From Penelope pileata (lineage: Eukaryota; Chordata; Aves; Galliformes; Cracidae), in the NCBI GenBank assembly GCA_013396635.1, contig WBMW01001654.1, forward strand, positions 849,187 to 913,186: a stretch of DNA of 64,000 bases, in the 5' to 3' direction. This document shows, one piece after another, positions 12,401 to 23,628 of this stretch. Below the pieces are notes generated by a model, which saw only the letters and a program-made list of their open reading frames with translations, was not told the DNA's origin and ran no database searches. Every line of letters starts with the position of its first letter. Within the stretch, counting starts at the first letter, position 1. A program made the position numbers and the translations under genes.

Positions 12401-14570
12401 CAGCCGGGACATAGCAGCTGCACCATAGTTTACCCAGGTGCTCAGTGCTGAGGTACTGGTTTCCCTACCAGCACAGATCTCTGCAAGCTAAGCAGAAGTC
12501 TGATGATCTGAAATGCATAGCCCACCCCATAAAGTTTGTTCATTTTCTTGCCGAGCCACATACCTTTGCAGACATTGGACTCCTCTTTTGCAAGTGCTAC
12601 AGATTTATTCCTGACTACCAAACTGTGCTCGCCATGTTGCAGCTGCTTTACTCATGCCTAGGTTTTTCTGTTCTGCATCTACCAAAGCTTTCTTGTTGCA
12701 AACAGGACAAATAAATCTTCAAGAAAAATGATACTGTGCTTGTGGAAGAAGTAAATACCTAAATGGAAGAGAATTAGATCAATATTTCATGAATTTTGTG
12801 TACATATCGCGATTCAGGTTTCTGATGCTGATTTCTTTGGGGTGGACAGGACTGGAGAGGTGAGGGTGTGACTTGTTAAACCTCTGGTCTGATCACTAGG
12901 CTTGCAGCTCCTCTGGGGATTTCTGTGAGAGGAGGGACTGCACCCCCAGAAATAATGTTTAGCCTGTCGTCATCTTCTTTTGTCTAGTCTGCAGTTATTG
13001 TGCAACCTTTTGCCCTTTTGCTAGAGATGCAAAAAGACTTCTTTACTGCTCAGTAACACACTTCTCTCCTGACTTGAGCATATTCCTGATTTGTTTCCTA
13101 ACATTCTTTTTCTGTTCATCTTCTCATCCATCTTACTTCTCTGGTTATCTGAGCGTTTAATATTCACTTGTTTGGGTTTTTTCCTTAGTACTGATAATGT
13201 GTATTTTGTGCCAATTATATAGCTGCTACCAAAATCTCCTGTTTTCTTATAACTCCATTTAGTGAAGAGCTATAAAGTGGTTTATATTTCACTCTGCAGG
13301 TTTTGTATAATAATTTTAAAAAGGCAAAGTAAGAGTACAGAAAAGTATTCTACAAAGGCAACAAAGTCGATATCTATTGAGGTCAGAATGGAGAGGTAGA
13401 AGCTCTAGGCTGATGTGAAGAGGAAGCCTTTCTCTGAAAGATTTCAGCAGTGGCTCAGAAAGGAGCTGAGTGATCTTAAGGGAGTAAGGCAGTCCAGCAG
13501 CAGTGGCTTAGTACAGAAGTGTCTTGAGAAGAGTAGTAAAAAACCACCAAAATTCAAAAAAGTTTGTGGTATGGCGTTAGGAGACTGTGACTAAAGAGAG
13601 GCTTGGCAGACTAGAAGAGAAGCATTGAGAACTCTGGGACCTGCAGACCTCACTTCTAGTTTTTGCTGGAAGTGCCTGTGACAACCAGGGAGGATATTGT
13701 TCTCTGTCTGGGAGCAACAGCAGCCTTTCTATGGCATCCTGAAAGTCCCTAGACATTCAGACTTCAGGGTTTTATGATGGCTGTGAGGAGATTTGCAGTA
13801 TTGCAGAGGGAAATGATGAAAGTATGAATAAAGATTTTAGTGGAGGCAGGGTGGGGGGATAAGGATTCTGGCAGCGTGCCAGGGATGGTGTTAGACATAT
13901 TGACAGGGGAAAGGCAGGAAGAAAGCATAAGCTCAGGATGAGGAATGACTAGAAGGTGATAGTTTGCTCCCAAGGATAGACAGTAAATCTTAGTTTATTG
14001 GCACCTAATGCTCCAAGGTCCATGTATGCAGTAACAGATAATATAACAGTATATTACACAATAAAGCAAAGGCTTGGCAGGGAAGGAGACAAGAGCAGTT
14101 GTGCCATTTTTGTGATACCAGAGGTAGACATGCTGTGAAAATATTAAAATTTTTAGTATTAACATCAGCATGTCATCATGATAGGAAGCAGTGCAGTGAT
14201 AGAACTTCGATAGGTCATTACACTTAACTCAGTGTGCTGTAGAAGAAGCCTACTACTATCTTAAATGATTCGGAGATTTCAGAATTACGTTTCCATGAAG
14301 CAAGTATTCAGAACGCAAAACAAATCACCTTCTTGCCCTGTTTGATTATACAAAGGTGAATTTGAAAACCTGTAGCTTTAAAGAATAAAACAAAGTATTC
14401 ATTTCAGTCAATAGCTATTTAGTGTTGTGTCTGAAGGATAGTATAGACCAGGCTAAGGTTGGTGGAAAAACGTTGATTTTAGGAGATGCTGGCTATGGCC
14501 CATGTAAGTGTACATAATGGTGTATTTCCCTGTCAAATTTGTTTGTTAAATGCACTGATTGCTTTTGCAG

Positions 14571-14700
14571 CTCTGGTGGAAGAAGTTTACTCCGCTCAAC
14601 GAGAACGTGACAAGGCTGTCATGGCAAGACTTAGATTAGCCAATGAAGAGAGAGATGAAGCATTTCTACGAGTCCAGCGTTTAGAAGAGTCTCTCAAAGA
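14571..14700 (+). CDS. MIPOL1: MIPOL1 internal coding exon C
   Basis: Exon of 130 nt that enters in phase 1 and leaves two bases at its end. It encodes ALVEEVYSAQRERDKAVMAR and continues through LANEERDEAFLRVQRLEESLK, very close to the human ALVEEVYFAQKERDEAVMSR segment. It is rich in E, R, K and L in heptad spacing, as in a long parallel coiled coil. The acceptor is GCTTTTGCAG| at 14570 and the donor is |GTAAGT at 14701, a near-perfect consensus. The open frame seen upstream of 14571 is intronic read-through. Confidence 0.96.
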
Positions 14701-17486
14701 GTAAGTCTGCATTTCCTGCCCTGTGCAAAAAGGTTGTTGTGTCAGTCTGTTACAGTCATAAATTGCTTGACAGCAGTTACACAGAAAATCTTCGCACAAA
14801 CTTCTCTATTATGAAATACTAGGCTAGTGCTAGTCTGACTGTGCTGTTGATTAATTCTTTAGCCATCTTATGAGACCATATTTTTCTCTGAAGGCGAAGT
14901 GCAAGGTGAACAATTCTTATTACAAAAATTAAGAATATAATCAAAAGCTTTGGTATTGATTTATTCAGAGATAAATAAGAGGAATGTGACATTTTACGAG
15001 GATCTTTTGACATGAAGTACTAGAATGTCAGTCAGAAGTTGCAATGTATAGGAAATCAATCAAGCCTTTAAGCCCAGTAGACATTTCCTTCAGCAAAATT
15101 TCTACTAATTATGTGGATGATGTAGTAAAAATGTTTTCTTCTATATCTTTAGCCTAGGAGCAGTTTTAAGGGAGGAAAGGTATACTTTCTAGAAATTTGT
15201 GTATACCATGTTAACCCAACAGAAATAGGCAATGTATTGATAATGAAAACTTCTATGTCAGGAGAGGAAGATCAAGAACAATTCCTTTTCTCTTCAAGAG
15301 TTTACCTTGCTGCTAATCCTTTGGTGGGAGCAGTGATGATGGGATGAGCCATGAGAGACTTATTTTTCCTAGAATGTTGGATCTTTTCCAATTACCACCC
15401 TATGTTCTTCCTTCAACGCTTCCTTCAACCTTCTTTGGTTGTTCAAAATATCAGAGGTGGAGCCCAGAGAGTATTTTTTGTAAAGTTTTTAGGCCACTTG
15501 TGCTCTAAAATCTGATGCTTGTGGCACAAGTCACTCCCTCCATCTGCTTTGGACTTGTTCCAACCGGAGATTTCTACAAGAGGGCAACACTGAACAGACT
15601 GCCAACCTTTATCCAATGCTTTAATGCTTTCTTTAAATTACCTGCTAGAGCAATTCTATTGTCATTATTTAACTGTAGCAACTGAAATTCTTTCAGTTGT
15701 TAGCCCTAGGGGATATGTTAGCATAATGTGTGCAGAAATGGGGGTGGCAAGGAAGCAACCCTTGGTTACTGCTGTTTAAGATAAAAGACACCAGGGCAAA
15801 TACTCAACTCTGGAAGCTGCTTTTTTAAAAAATACTATCACCTTAGTAGAACAGGTTCCTTGTGACAGCAGTATGCTAAAAAACTACACTAAAGGTAGAA
15901 GTTCATTTTCCCACCCCCATTTCCTGCTTAAGGTGTCCTGCTTACCCAGCCTGATGTTTGGCTGAGTGATTTGTTGACCCATACTTTTAGCAGGATGGAA
16001 GTCCTCTGGAGAAACCAAGTCAGTCCTGCCAATTTTCTTTGGCAAATACTGTTCCTGTCATTGTGAATACAAACTAGCTTAAGATCCATTTTTAAGTCCC
16101 TCATGAAGTGGAGCTTGAAGCAATGTAAAAACCTAAAGTAGGAACTCTACAAGAAACCAACTAAAGGAGTCAGTTCTGATAATTTAGACTTACATCTTTG
16201 TTATTTTATGATTTACGTTACTTAATGAATATAGCTCTAACCCAGCAAAGGTTGGCTTTCACTTTGTGTTCAGTTGTGATACTTTATGTGTTAGAGTAAT
16301 TATTCCTTGTAAACTCCATATTTTGTTTTGTATTGTACGTGGTAGTACATTCTGAACTGTTTCTTTTTGATTTAAAGAATTAATTTCTGTATGGTTGATT
16401 TACTGTGCCTTACGTACTGTTATCTGGTAAAATTAATGCTTTAAGGTAAAAGGTGCTAGCATGCTGTCAAGTGCTCTATGATGTTTGCTAGCTGAAGTCT
16501 TGGCCTTAAAGCAGCATCTGTTACAGTACTGTTGAAAAAGTGTGAATTACTATTTAGCAGATGTTACTGGCTACTGTCTTTTTAAATAGTGTATACTAGT
16601 GACATTTTAAGTAAAAGTCACCATTAAGTAAGTAGCAATGGAATGGTGTAATTGTAATGTACTCAATTTTCCAGAAGACAGGTCTCCTCCACTTTAAAAT
16701 ACATATGTTGTAAATGATATGCTGTCTGTGTAACTAAGCTTAAGTAAAATACATAGTATCCCATTTATTAGATCTTTGTGCTATCATTCACTGCTTTTGC
16801 ACAGTCAGTGTTCAACTGTATGCAACTAAATTCCTTGTATCATCTTTATATTTGACAGGTCAATATATGTTCTGCAAAATAAAATTTGGGGAAAGTGCAG
16901 GAGCATGTTATTATTTGCTTAAACAAGGGCCTTGCAGAGAATCGGCTTAACTTGCTATTTTGTACAAGATATAAAAGCAAAACACTTTCAAGGAAACTTC
17001 AACTAGTTGTTTTCTTCCTGTTGGAAGAGAGAAGTAGGAAAATCACTTAAAAATAGAAAAAAAAAAAACAACAAAAAAACAATCTTTATAGAAGTCCTGT
17101 CCTGCTTCATTTGTGATGCACTAAAAACAATAAAAACACAACATCAGGTTAAAGTTGTAAGTCCAGAAATAAATAAAATAAGAGCATCAGTCATTCCTAT
17201 CACTGGGGAACTTTCTTCATCTAAGCACATATGAACAATTGATCCTTGTAGTCATATATAGCAGTAAACATTAATAACTTAACAGTCTGAAGTCAGTGCT
17301 GAAGATATGGAGCATTATTGAAAGATGGAGTCGAGCAGGTGGCACTTTAATATGTTCAGTGTCATGGTTGACTCTAAAGACTAGTAGAATGAAATTACTT
17401 GAGGTTCTAAAGATTTAAAAAACGAACTCATTTTGCTGCACTAAGGAAATGCTACTGATCAGGCTTTCTGTGTCCCTTTTTTCTAG
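14701..17486 (+). other. MIPOL1: MIPOL1 intron C-D (2786 bp)
   Basis: GTAAGT donor and TTTTTTCTAG acceptor. There is an A-rich interrupted run near 17059-17080. No mobile element or other gene is recognised. Confidence 0.85.
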
Positions 17487-17520
17487 GCTAGAAAATATTA
17501 ACCCTGAAGAAAATGACATG
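17487..17520 (+). CDS. MIPOL1: MIPOL1 34-nt mini-exon D
   Basis: A very short exon encoding LENINPEENDM after completing a split codon, identical over these residues to human MIPOL1. The acceptor is CCCTTTTTTCTAG| at 17486 and the donor is ATG|GTAAGC at 17520/17521. Its first base completes the GA left by the previous exon. It ends on a codon boundary, so the 2+34 nt make exactly 12 codons. Since 34 is not a multiple of three, skipping it would shift the frame of everything downstream. It is separated from the next exon by only 259 bp. Confidence 0.95.
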
Positions 17521-17779
17521 GTAAGCCATTCTCTGAGGAGATTTCTTGATGTCAGTCTTATATCTTAGAGGCTTAAGTTCAATTGAGTGGGTTTCAAGAA
17601 CTAAGATGTGGGAAAAAGAAGAATTGACACACTAATAATGTACATCTTTGCTGCAATATGAAAATTCAATAACTTCACTCAGTCAATTTACAATTCACAT
17701 GTGCCTATTAATTAAAACCCTATATTAAATAAAATATATTAAAACTTCATGTCTGACTAACATATAATGCTGTTGGTAG
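17521..17779 (+). other. MIPOL1: MIPOL1 intron D-E (259 bp)
   Basis: The shortest intron seen here, with a GTAAGC donor. The acceptor TTGGTAG| lacks a strong pyrimidine tract. A CTGACTAAC sequence near 17752-17760 is a plausible branch-point region, about 20-28 nt before the AG. Confidence 0.85.
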
Positions 17780-17950
17780 ACATTACAGGAATTACTGAAC
17801 AGAATAAACAATGCAGACACAGGGATAGATATACTGAAGAACGGAGCTATAATTCTGAATCGAATACACAGGACCAAAGAACGCAAAAAGAAAATAATAG
17901 CTGAGGAAATGAATGCAGTAATAGAACAACGGGATGCTGCTTTGTCTCAA
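17780..17950 (+). CDS. MIPOL1: MIPOL1 internal coding exon E
   Basis: A 171-nt exon of exactly 57 codons, phase 0 at both ends. It begins TLQELLNRINNADTGI, identical to human, continues through KNGAII, and ends in an AEEMNAVIEQRDAALSQ segment that closely matches human AEEMSALIEERDAALSK. The DTGI...KNGAII part is the least coiled-coil-like piece and is strongly conserved, so it may be a hinge between helices (inference). The donor is CAA|GTAAGT. This is the longest exon in the window. Confidence 0.96.
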
Positions 17951-18961
17951 GTAAGTGTCTACAACTCAGTAATCACTCAATACCAAGTTGTGTTTATGTT
18001 TTGTTTTTTACTTTTGGAGAATAAATTTACTTTGTTAACTTTCCTCTGTTGAAAACTTCAAAAACTTATCGTAAATAGCTGATTAATAAGCAACTATTTC
18101 TTCATGGTAATAGTGCCCATTGGAACGATGTCAACCCATTTTACCGGAAAGGTTGTGTATTCTTTGTACCTGATCACTAGCTGACCCTTTAAAAAAATAA
18201 ATAAGTGTAGTATTCAGTATATTGACCAATCTAAGAAAAGTATTAAGGGTTTGATTTTGCAGCACTGGATGATGGTATAACACACTGGATGACTGGGACT
18301 CAAGGATTTGTAAAGGGTTATAAGTGACAGAAATATACATTAAGGGAAGATGGCAGTGGCATGTGTGACAAAGCAAGCAATTCCTTCACTTTATTGCTTT
18401 ACATTCAGGAGCTGAAACTCAGTATGTGGTCCTTGACTCCTAGTGTCTTACACTTCTGCTGTGTAGCTTAAACTGATACATTTTCCTGCTCTCAGTCATC
18501 CTCTTTGCTTTCTTATTTTCAGAGAATATTGTCTTCATTCTCTTCACCCTGGACAGAGTCTCTTTATTTTTCTCATTTCATGGAAGAGTTGCTATATTTT
18601 GGGTTTTTTTCCCCACTGTTTTCTTTCCTATTTTTTTTTTTTTTAACCTACATTTAGCTCAATAGGAATAGTCTGTTGCTAAAAACAGACAAAGTTGGGG
18701 GCCATATCTCACAGTATTTTAGACTGGGTGAGAGTCCTTATGTATTCATTCAAAGTGAGAAATTTCATCTAGCTCTTGTTCCAACATTGGAAATTTAGAT
18801 GTCTACTGAATGTAACTTAGGTTACTCTACTTCTAAATAATGCTATTAGATTTAAAGTCAGATTTGTGATCTTGATTGGTATTGGTAACATTGATTAAAC
18901 TTATATTGAGATGTCTCTCAGTAAAAGATACCCTTTTACACAGTAACTTTCACTTTTCAAG

Positions 18962-18979
18962 TTTTTTTTTTTTTTTTTT
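18962..18979. repeat. Poly(T) tract, 18 bp
   Basis: An uninterrupted T run in the intron with no recognised element next to it. Confidence 0.85.
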
Positions 18980-21900
18980 GCAATAATCTTTGCATTCTAT
19001 CCTACTGTAACCTTGAAAACCTCATCTGCTTGGTACCTGAAATATTTTGTCTATATCCTATGTGCACTGCAGAGGATGTTAATGTTGGAACTTTTTCCAC
19101 TCTGCTGTCTTTTGCTTTCGTAGTTATGATGAGCAGCATAGCTACTGGGGCACATCCAACTGTCTTGCCAAAAGTTTATTCTCTTTTTTAAATTATGATT
19201 GGATTTCTCCTTTGCACAGGTCATTTAAAAAGTGGGCAGGTCATGAGAGAAAAGCTCTTGCACAAGAGAAGAATCTTGAGATCATTTTAGTTTTGTTCTG
19301 CCAGCTTGTGCTTTTTTGTTGAAGTGGACTTCCGGACATACTTGAACCACAAATATTTCTTGAAGGATGTTGGAAGGATGTCATTGTAGGGCATTATAAT
19401 GTACATTTTAATTGAGTTGGTTTTTAAGCTACCTGTTAAAGGAATAATTCACAGACATTTATAGAAGTTTTTCCAAGTAATCAGCCTGGAAATTAATAAT
19501 TATTTTGTTTAATTATGTGGTCAATTGCCACAGCTAACATAGCTATCTTTAGGCCTACCATCAAAAAAAAAAAAAAAGGTAATGTTACATAGGTAGTGCA
19601 GCTGAAAAAATTAATGAACATACACACCAAAATTTCAGTATTTGGTATTAAGCTGTACTACTGTGATGCTGTTTGTAATTTATAATACCATTTTTTGAAA
19701 ATTAGTTTTATTAATAAAACTTTATTGCTCATATGTCATTTCCACATGATTATTTTACAGCTGTAACTATTGAAAGTAGAAAATAGACCCTTGGAACTGA
19801 AACTATCATTTCAACCTGCATTTCTTGATGATTCCTTGGGAATTCATACTGTACTTGAATTATTAGTAGTCTTTTGTTAACATTGCAATAGCAGTAGTTA
19901 TTACAGTGCTAACAGCAAGAACAATAGGAGAGGGATTCCTGCATTAGACCACAAAGGGACTAGCTATAATTCAGGGGATGTATATGCTTAGCATAACAAA
20001 TGCAAATTATTAGAAGTTAGATCTGAGGTCACCTCAGGTGTTCATACCATCTCCAAGTTAAAATCTTTTTCTTTTCAGTGGAAGTGACATCAAAATATAA
20101 GGGAGGGGGATTGATGAGAACAGTCTGAGGCAAAGCAGAAACAGGGTAAGCCATTAGCATGCTGTGCCTGTCTTCTGGAAAAAAAGCACTTTTAAGATTG
20201 AGAAGTCACTGAGCAATGGATGAAGCTAAATGCTTCATGACACATCGTGCAAAGATGGTGTTGCTCTGGTCCTGCTTACTCTTTTGCAGTGCTTGAAACA
20301 GCAGTGTCATTTGACTGATCACCATAGCCAGTTCCATACAAGGGAGGACTGCCTATCTGAGAATAAATATTGGGACAGAAGTTTAATGAAGCCACATCTG
20401 TTATCCTTTTTAACAAATTTCTTCACAATAGCATGGCAGTTGACAAACACCTTGAATATAAGTAGCATCTAGCTTCCAGAGTTGTACTTGTAATATTTCC
20501 AATTTTTCCCTCAGTAAGGGAGAATAACACAAAAGCTTTCCCACTCAGTCACATTGCTTTGATTTCAAATAATTTTCTAGAGAATGGGTGATCTGTAAAC
20601 TCTGTTTCTCACAGCCAAATAAATACAGACTGCTTTCAATTCATCTTTTGGTAGCTTCACAAAAACCAGGAGTTTTGCAGTGCCTTTTCTGGTAATTAGA
20701 CTATGAAGCTACAGTTTGCTAGACTGTGACTATACACACTCAGCAATAGTTAGCTAGTTGCCATTCTTCTGTTTGAATTTTGAGTTTATTCTTCAAAAAA
20801 AAAATAAGAACTGCCAATGTCTTAGTGTATGAAAACATTCTTTGAATCTTCACCCAAGCACCTGTGTATCTTTGATATTCCAAACATGAAAGTTACTTCT
20901 CATTAGGAAGCAGAGGCACTGCTATCACTGTATTGAGCTGCACATGTGTATGTAATCTTAGATCATTCACTAGATTGCTGAGCAAATATGCAAACTACTT
21001 TTTGTGTGTGTGAAAACAAATAAAATGGTATAAGCTCAAATATTTGATACTACTTTTAGTGTGTATTTCCAAGTGAATAAAAAACAAACAACTAAAGCAT
21101 GTCTAAACATTGACATCCATCTTCTGCTGTACCAATCCCCTTACAAAAAAACATACTTGACTGTTTGGTTGTATTTGCTAAGATATATTTGTTAGTGAAC
21201 AGATATTGTGTTGTACTGGGGAGTTCATGTCTGTATTATGACTGATCCTCTGAAAAGTGGAGAAAGATGCTAACTGTCATGAGAAATAAAACAAGTTTTG
21301 TCTTTAATGTTCAGCTTTGCCTTAACACATTCAAGGAAAAAACTTACTTGTCCAGTTGGCTGTACTATAGTTCTGCCTTTCTTCCAGAGTCTCTCTTGCT
21401 TGAGTAATCCAATTAGTGACAGACATTTAGTAAAGCTTACATATAGCCATAGTCACATTGTGGGATCTTCATAAAATACTTTGAAGAAAGTGGTTTCCAG
21501 CAGGAGGCAATACAGTGCAATATCTCAAGTGAGCAACCACCTATTAACCACATCACACCTTATGGACAGGAATGTTAATATGATTACAGGGTTAGCAGCT
21601 GGAGCTGTGGACTTGAATCATTACAATCACTTTTCTTATAATTTAGAAAAGAGGACCTTCCAGCTGGTACAACTTGAAAGAAGTGATTCAAGTGACTCAA
21701 GAAGCTAAGGGATGGCTTATATTTCAGGGGGTGTGCATTGTGTTTTTCATCCTAACTTTCATTCTGTAGATAATTTTTAATTGGGAAGTCAGTTCTATAT
21801 TGAGTTTTAAATATTAAAGATGTAGAGTCTTCTATTAAACAAAAATAAGTTTTATGGCTGGCAAAGTATCATCTGCAGTACCCTGATCTTGAAGCAATAA

Positions 21901-23381
21901 CATAACTGGCAAGCAGACCTGGTTTTACAGCTTTGAATAGTTTGATCACATCTTGCTGTGCAGGAACTTGCTTATGACTGTTCATGTAGAAAATTGGCAC
22001 TCACGCTGTTGCTCATCTGAAGCAAGCTTAAGTACGTTTCTCCATTTTGAAGCACTGTTTGGCAACAAGCAGGAGTTTATCATCCTTGAAAACAAAGATG
22101 AGAAGCACTACGCTTGACTGCCCATCATTATCAGTTTCAACTAATGACTAATAACTAATAAATGTCTGTAGTTACAAGCCAGCTTCTTGCTATCTTTGCT
22201 TGAGCAGAACATGACAAAAAATTTCCCTACTTCTGTACCAAATAAGGTGTACAACTCTTCTGTTTTTTCACAGAGCATTAAGGCATTTTCAGCACACGAG
22301 TGAACAGGCCATAGTGAAGTAATAAACTCAAGAGCTGTAACATATGAAAACAACAAAAACCATGTTTAAATGAAAAAAAAAAAATGGTTATATATCTTGG
22401 ATCCTTAACTGGGAAATATTCAGGCAGAGTTACGATGCTACATTACTTAGGACAGATAATTCCTTTGCAACCCAAACCACTATTTCAGATACTATCTTTA
22501 GTAATTTCAATTAGTAGTTCACTTTTACATTCTGTGTTCTGGTACTATTAGACACTTCCTGATTAAGAATAACAATTTTCTTGTTTGCAAGAGCACATTT
22601 GACAGTGTCCTAGCTGCTCTGCTACCTTTCCCCTTTTGCCTCTGATATTTGGGAAATACAAGAAAAAATAGAAAGCTGTATTCACAATTGTTTGTGAACA
22701 AGACAGCTGCTGTGGGTAATTGATGATTTTTGGTCATAGGTTAATTTCAGGAGGGAACAGAAGTTGAAAGGGCTGTTTATTGTAATTTGAGGATCCAAGG
22801 GCCACATGGGTTCAGTCTTGTCACTGTTTTGCTTTGGGCAGTAAGTTCCTGTTGTCCTCATTTGCATTGCTTCTCATTTGCCCTGAGAGGTAGCAGATGA
22901 GTAACAGGCAAGGAGAAATTTGACTGCAGGATGATTAAAGCAGAGAGAGGGAGCTGTCCGAAAAATGCCACTTCTGCTGCGCAAATTTAGTTCAAGTCCT
23001 GACAGAAAGCCAAAGGGATATGGAATGAAATATAGAATAGGTAAAAAAACAAGCAACTTAACATTCAACATTAAAATTAGCACTATGATTTGGAGGGGGA
23101 GAGGAAAGGAGCCGGATTTGAGGAAGTGATTCTCAATATATTTGATATTCACATCAGTAAACCTCACAGTCTGCTTTTGAAGTGATGCTAAAAGGAATTC
23201 TGAAGAAGATCACAAAAAGCCAAATTGTATAAAGTTGTTTTGATGAGCATTATTAATCTTCTGTTTGGTTATATCACACAGGAGCAGTAATTTATAGTAT
23301 TATATTCCATTTTCTGGGTACCTAAATAAAGTTCAACTAAAGCCATGTTTTAGGAATGCAATGTTACACAGAAATGGCTAA

Positions 23382-23628
23382 ATCCATGTTTTCTTTGCTG
23401 CTTCTCAGGGTAAACTGAATGAATTTCATTGGCTACTGAGTTTACAAAGTGCCAAGAGGGGCAGTGACATCTACACAGTTCAGAGGCATGGAACATCAAA
23501 ATGCCATGTGCCTATTGGGAACGATGCAGAAGAATGTCAAGAATCTTTTGCATCTCACAAAGTTCCTTCCCTACCTAACTGCTTTATTCTTCTAAAAATA
23601 AACCAAGCTGGAAACAAAAAAAAAAAAA
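23382..23628 (+). other. Possible poly(A)-tailed retrocopy end (unidentified)
   Basis: A frame without its own ATG stays open from 23382 to past the A tract (about 90 codons) and has a mixed, protein-like composition. An AATAAA polyadenylation hexamer at 23597-23602 is followed 13 bp later by A13 (23616-23628). This order is what the 3' end of a retroposed mRNA looks like. I do not recognise a parent gene, and I found no target-site duplication, so chance is a serious alternative. Confidence 0.2.

Larger units (their letters stand above)
2446..14570 (+). other. MIPOL1: MIPOL1 intron B-C (12125 bp)
   Basis: A large AT-rich intron with a GTACGG donor and a TTTTGCAG acceptor. I recognise no CR1, LTR, RNA gene or retrocopy in it. 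It holds an A19 tract at 7843-7861, a T17 tract at 9418-9434 and a somewhat more GC- and purine-rich stretch near 13380-13980 with no recognised identity. The open frames in it are short and biased in composition, as expected by chance. Confidence 0.8.

Noticed and set aside
14486..14570. Open frame with an ATG before exon C
   Set aside because: This is intron read-through into the real exon. The acceptor at 14569-14570 and the phase with exon B place the exon start at 14571.
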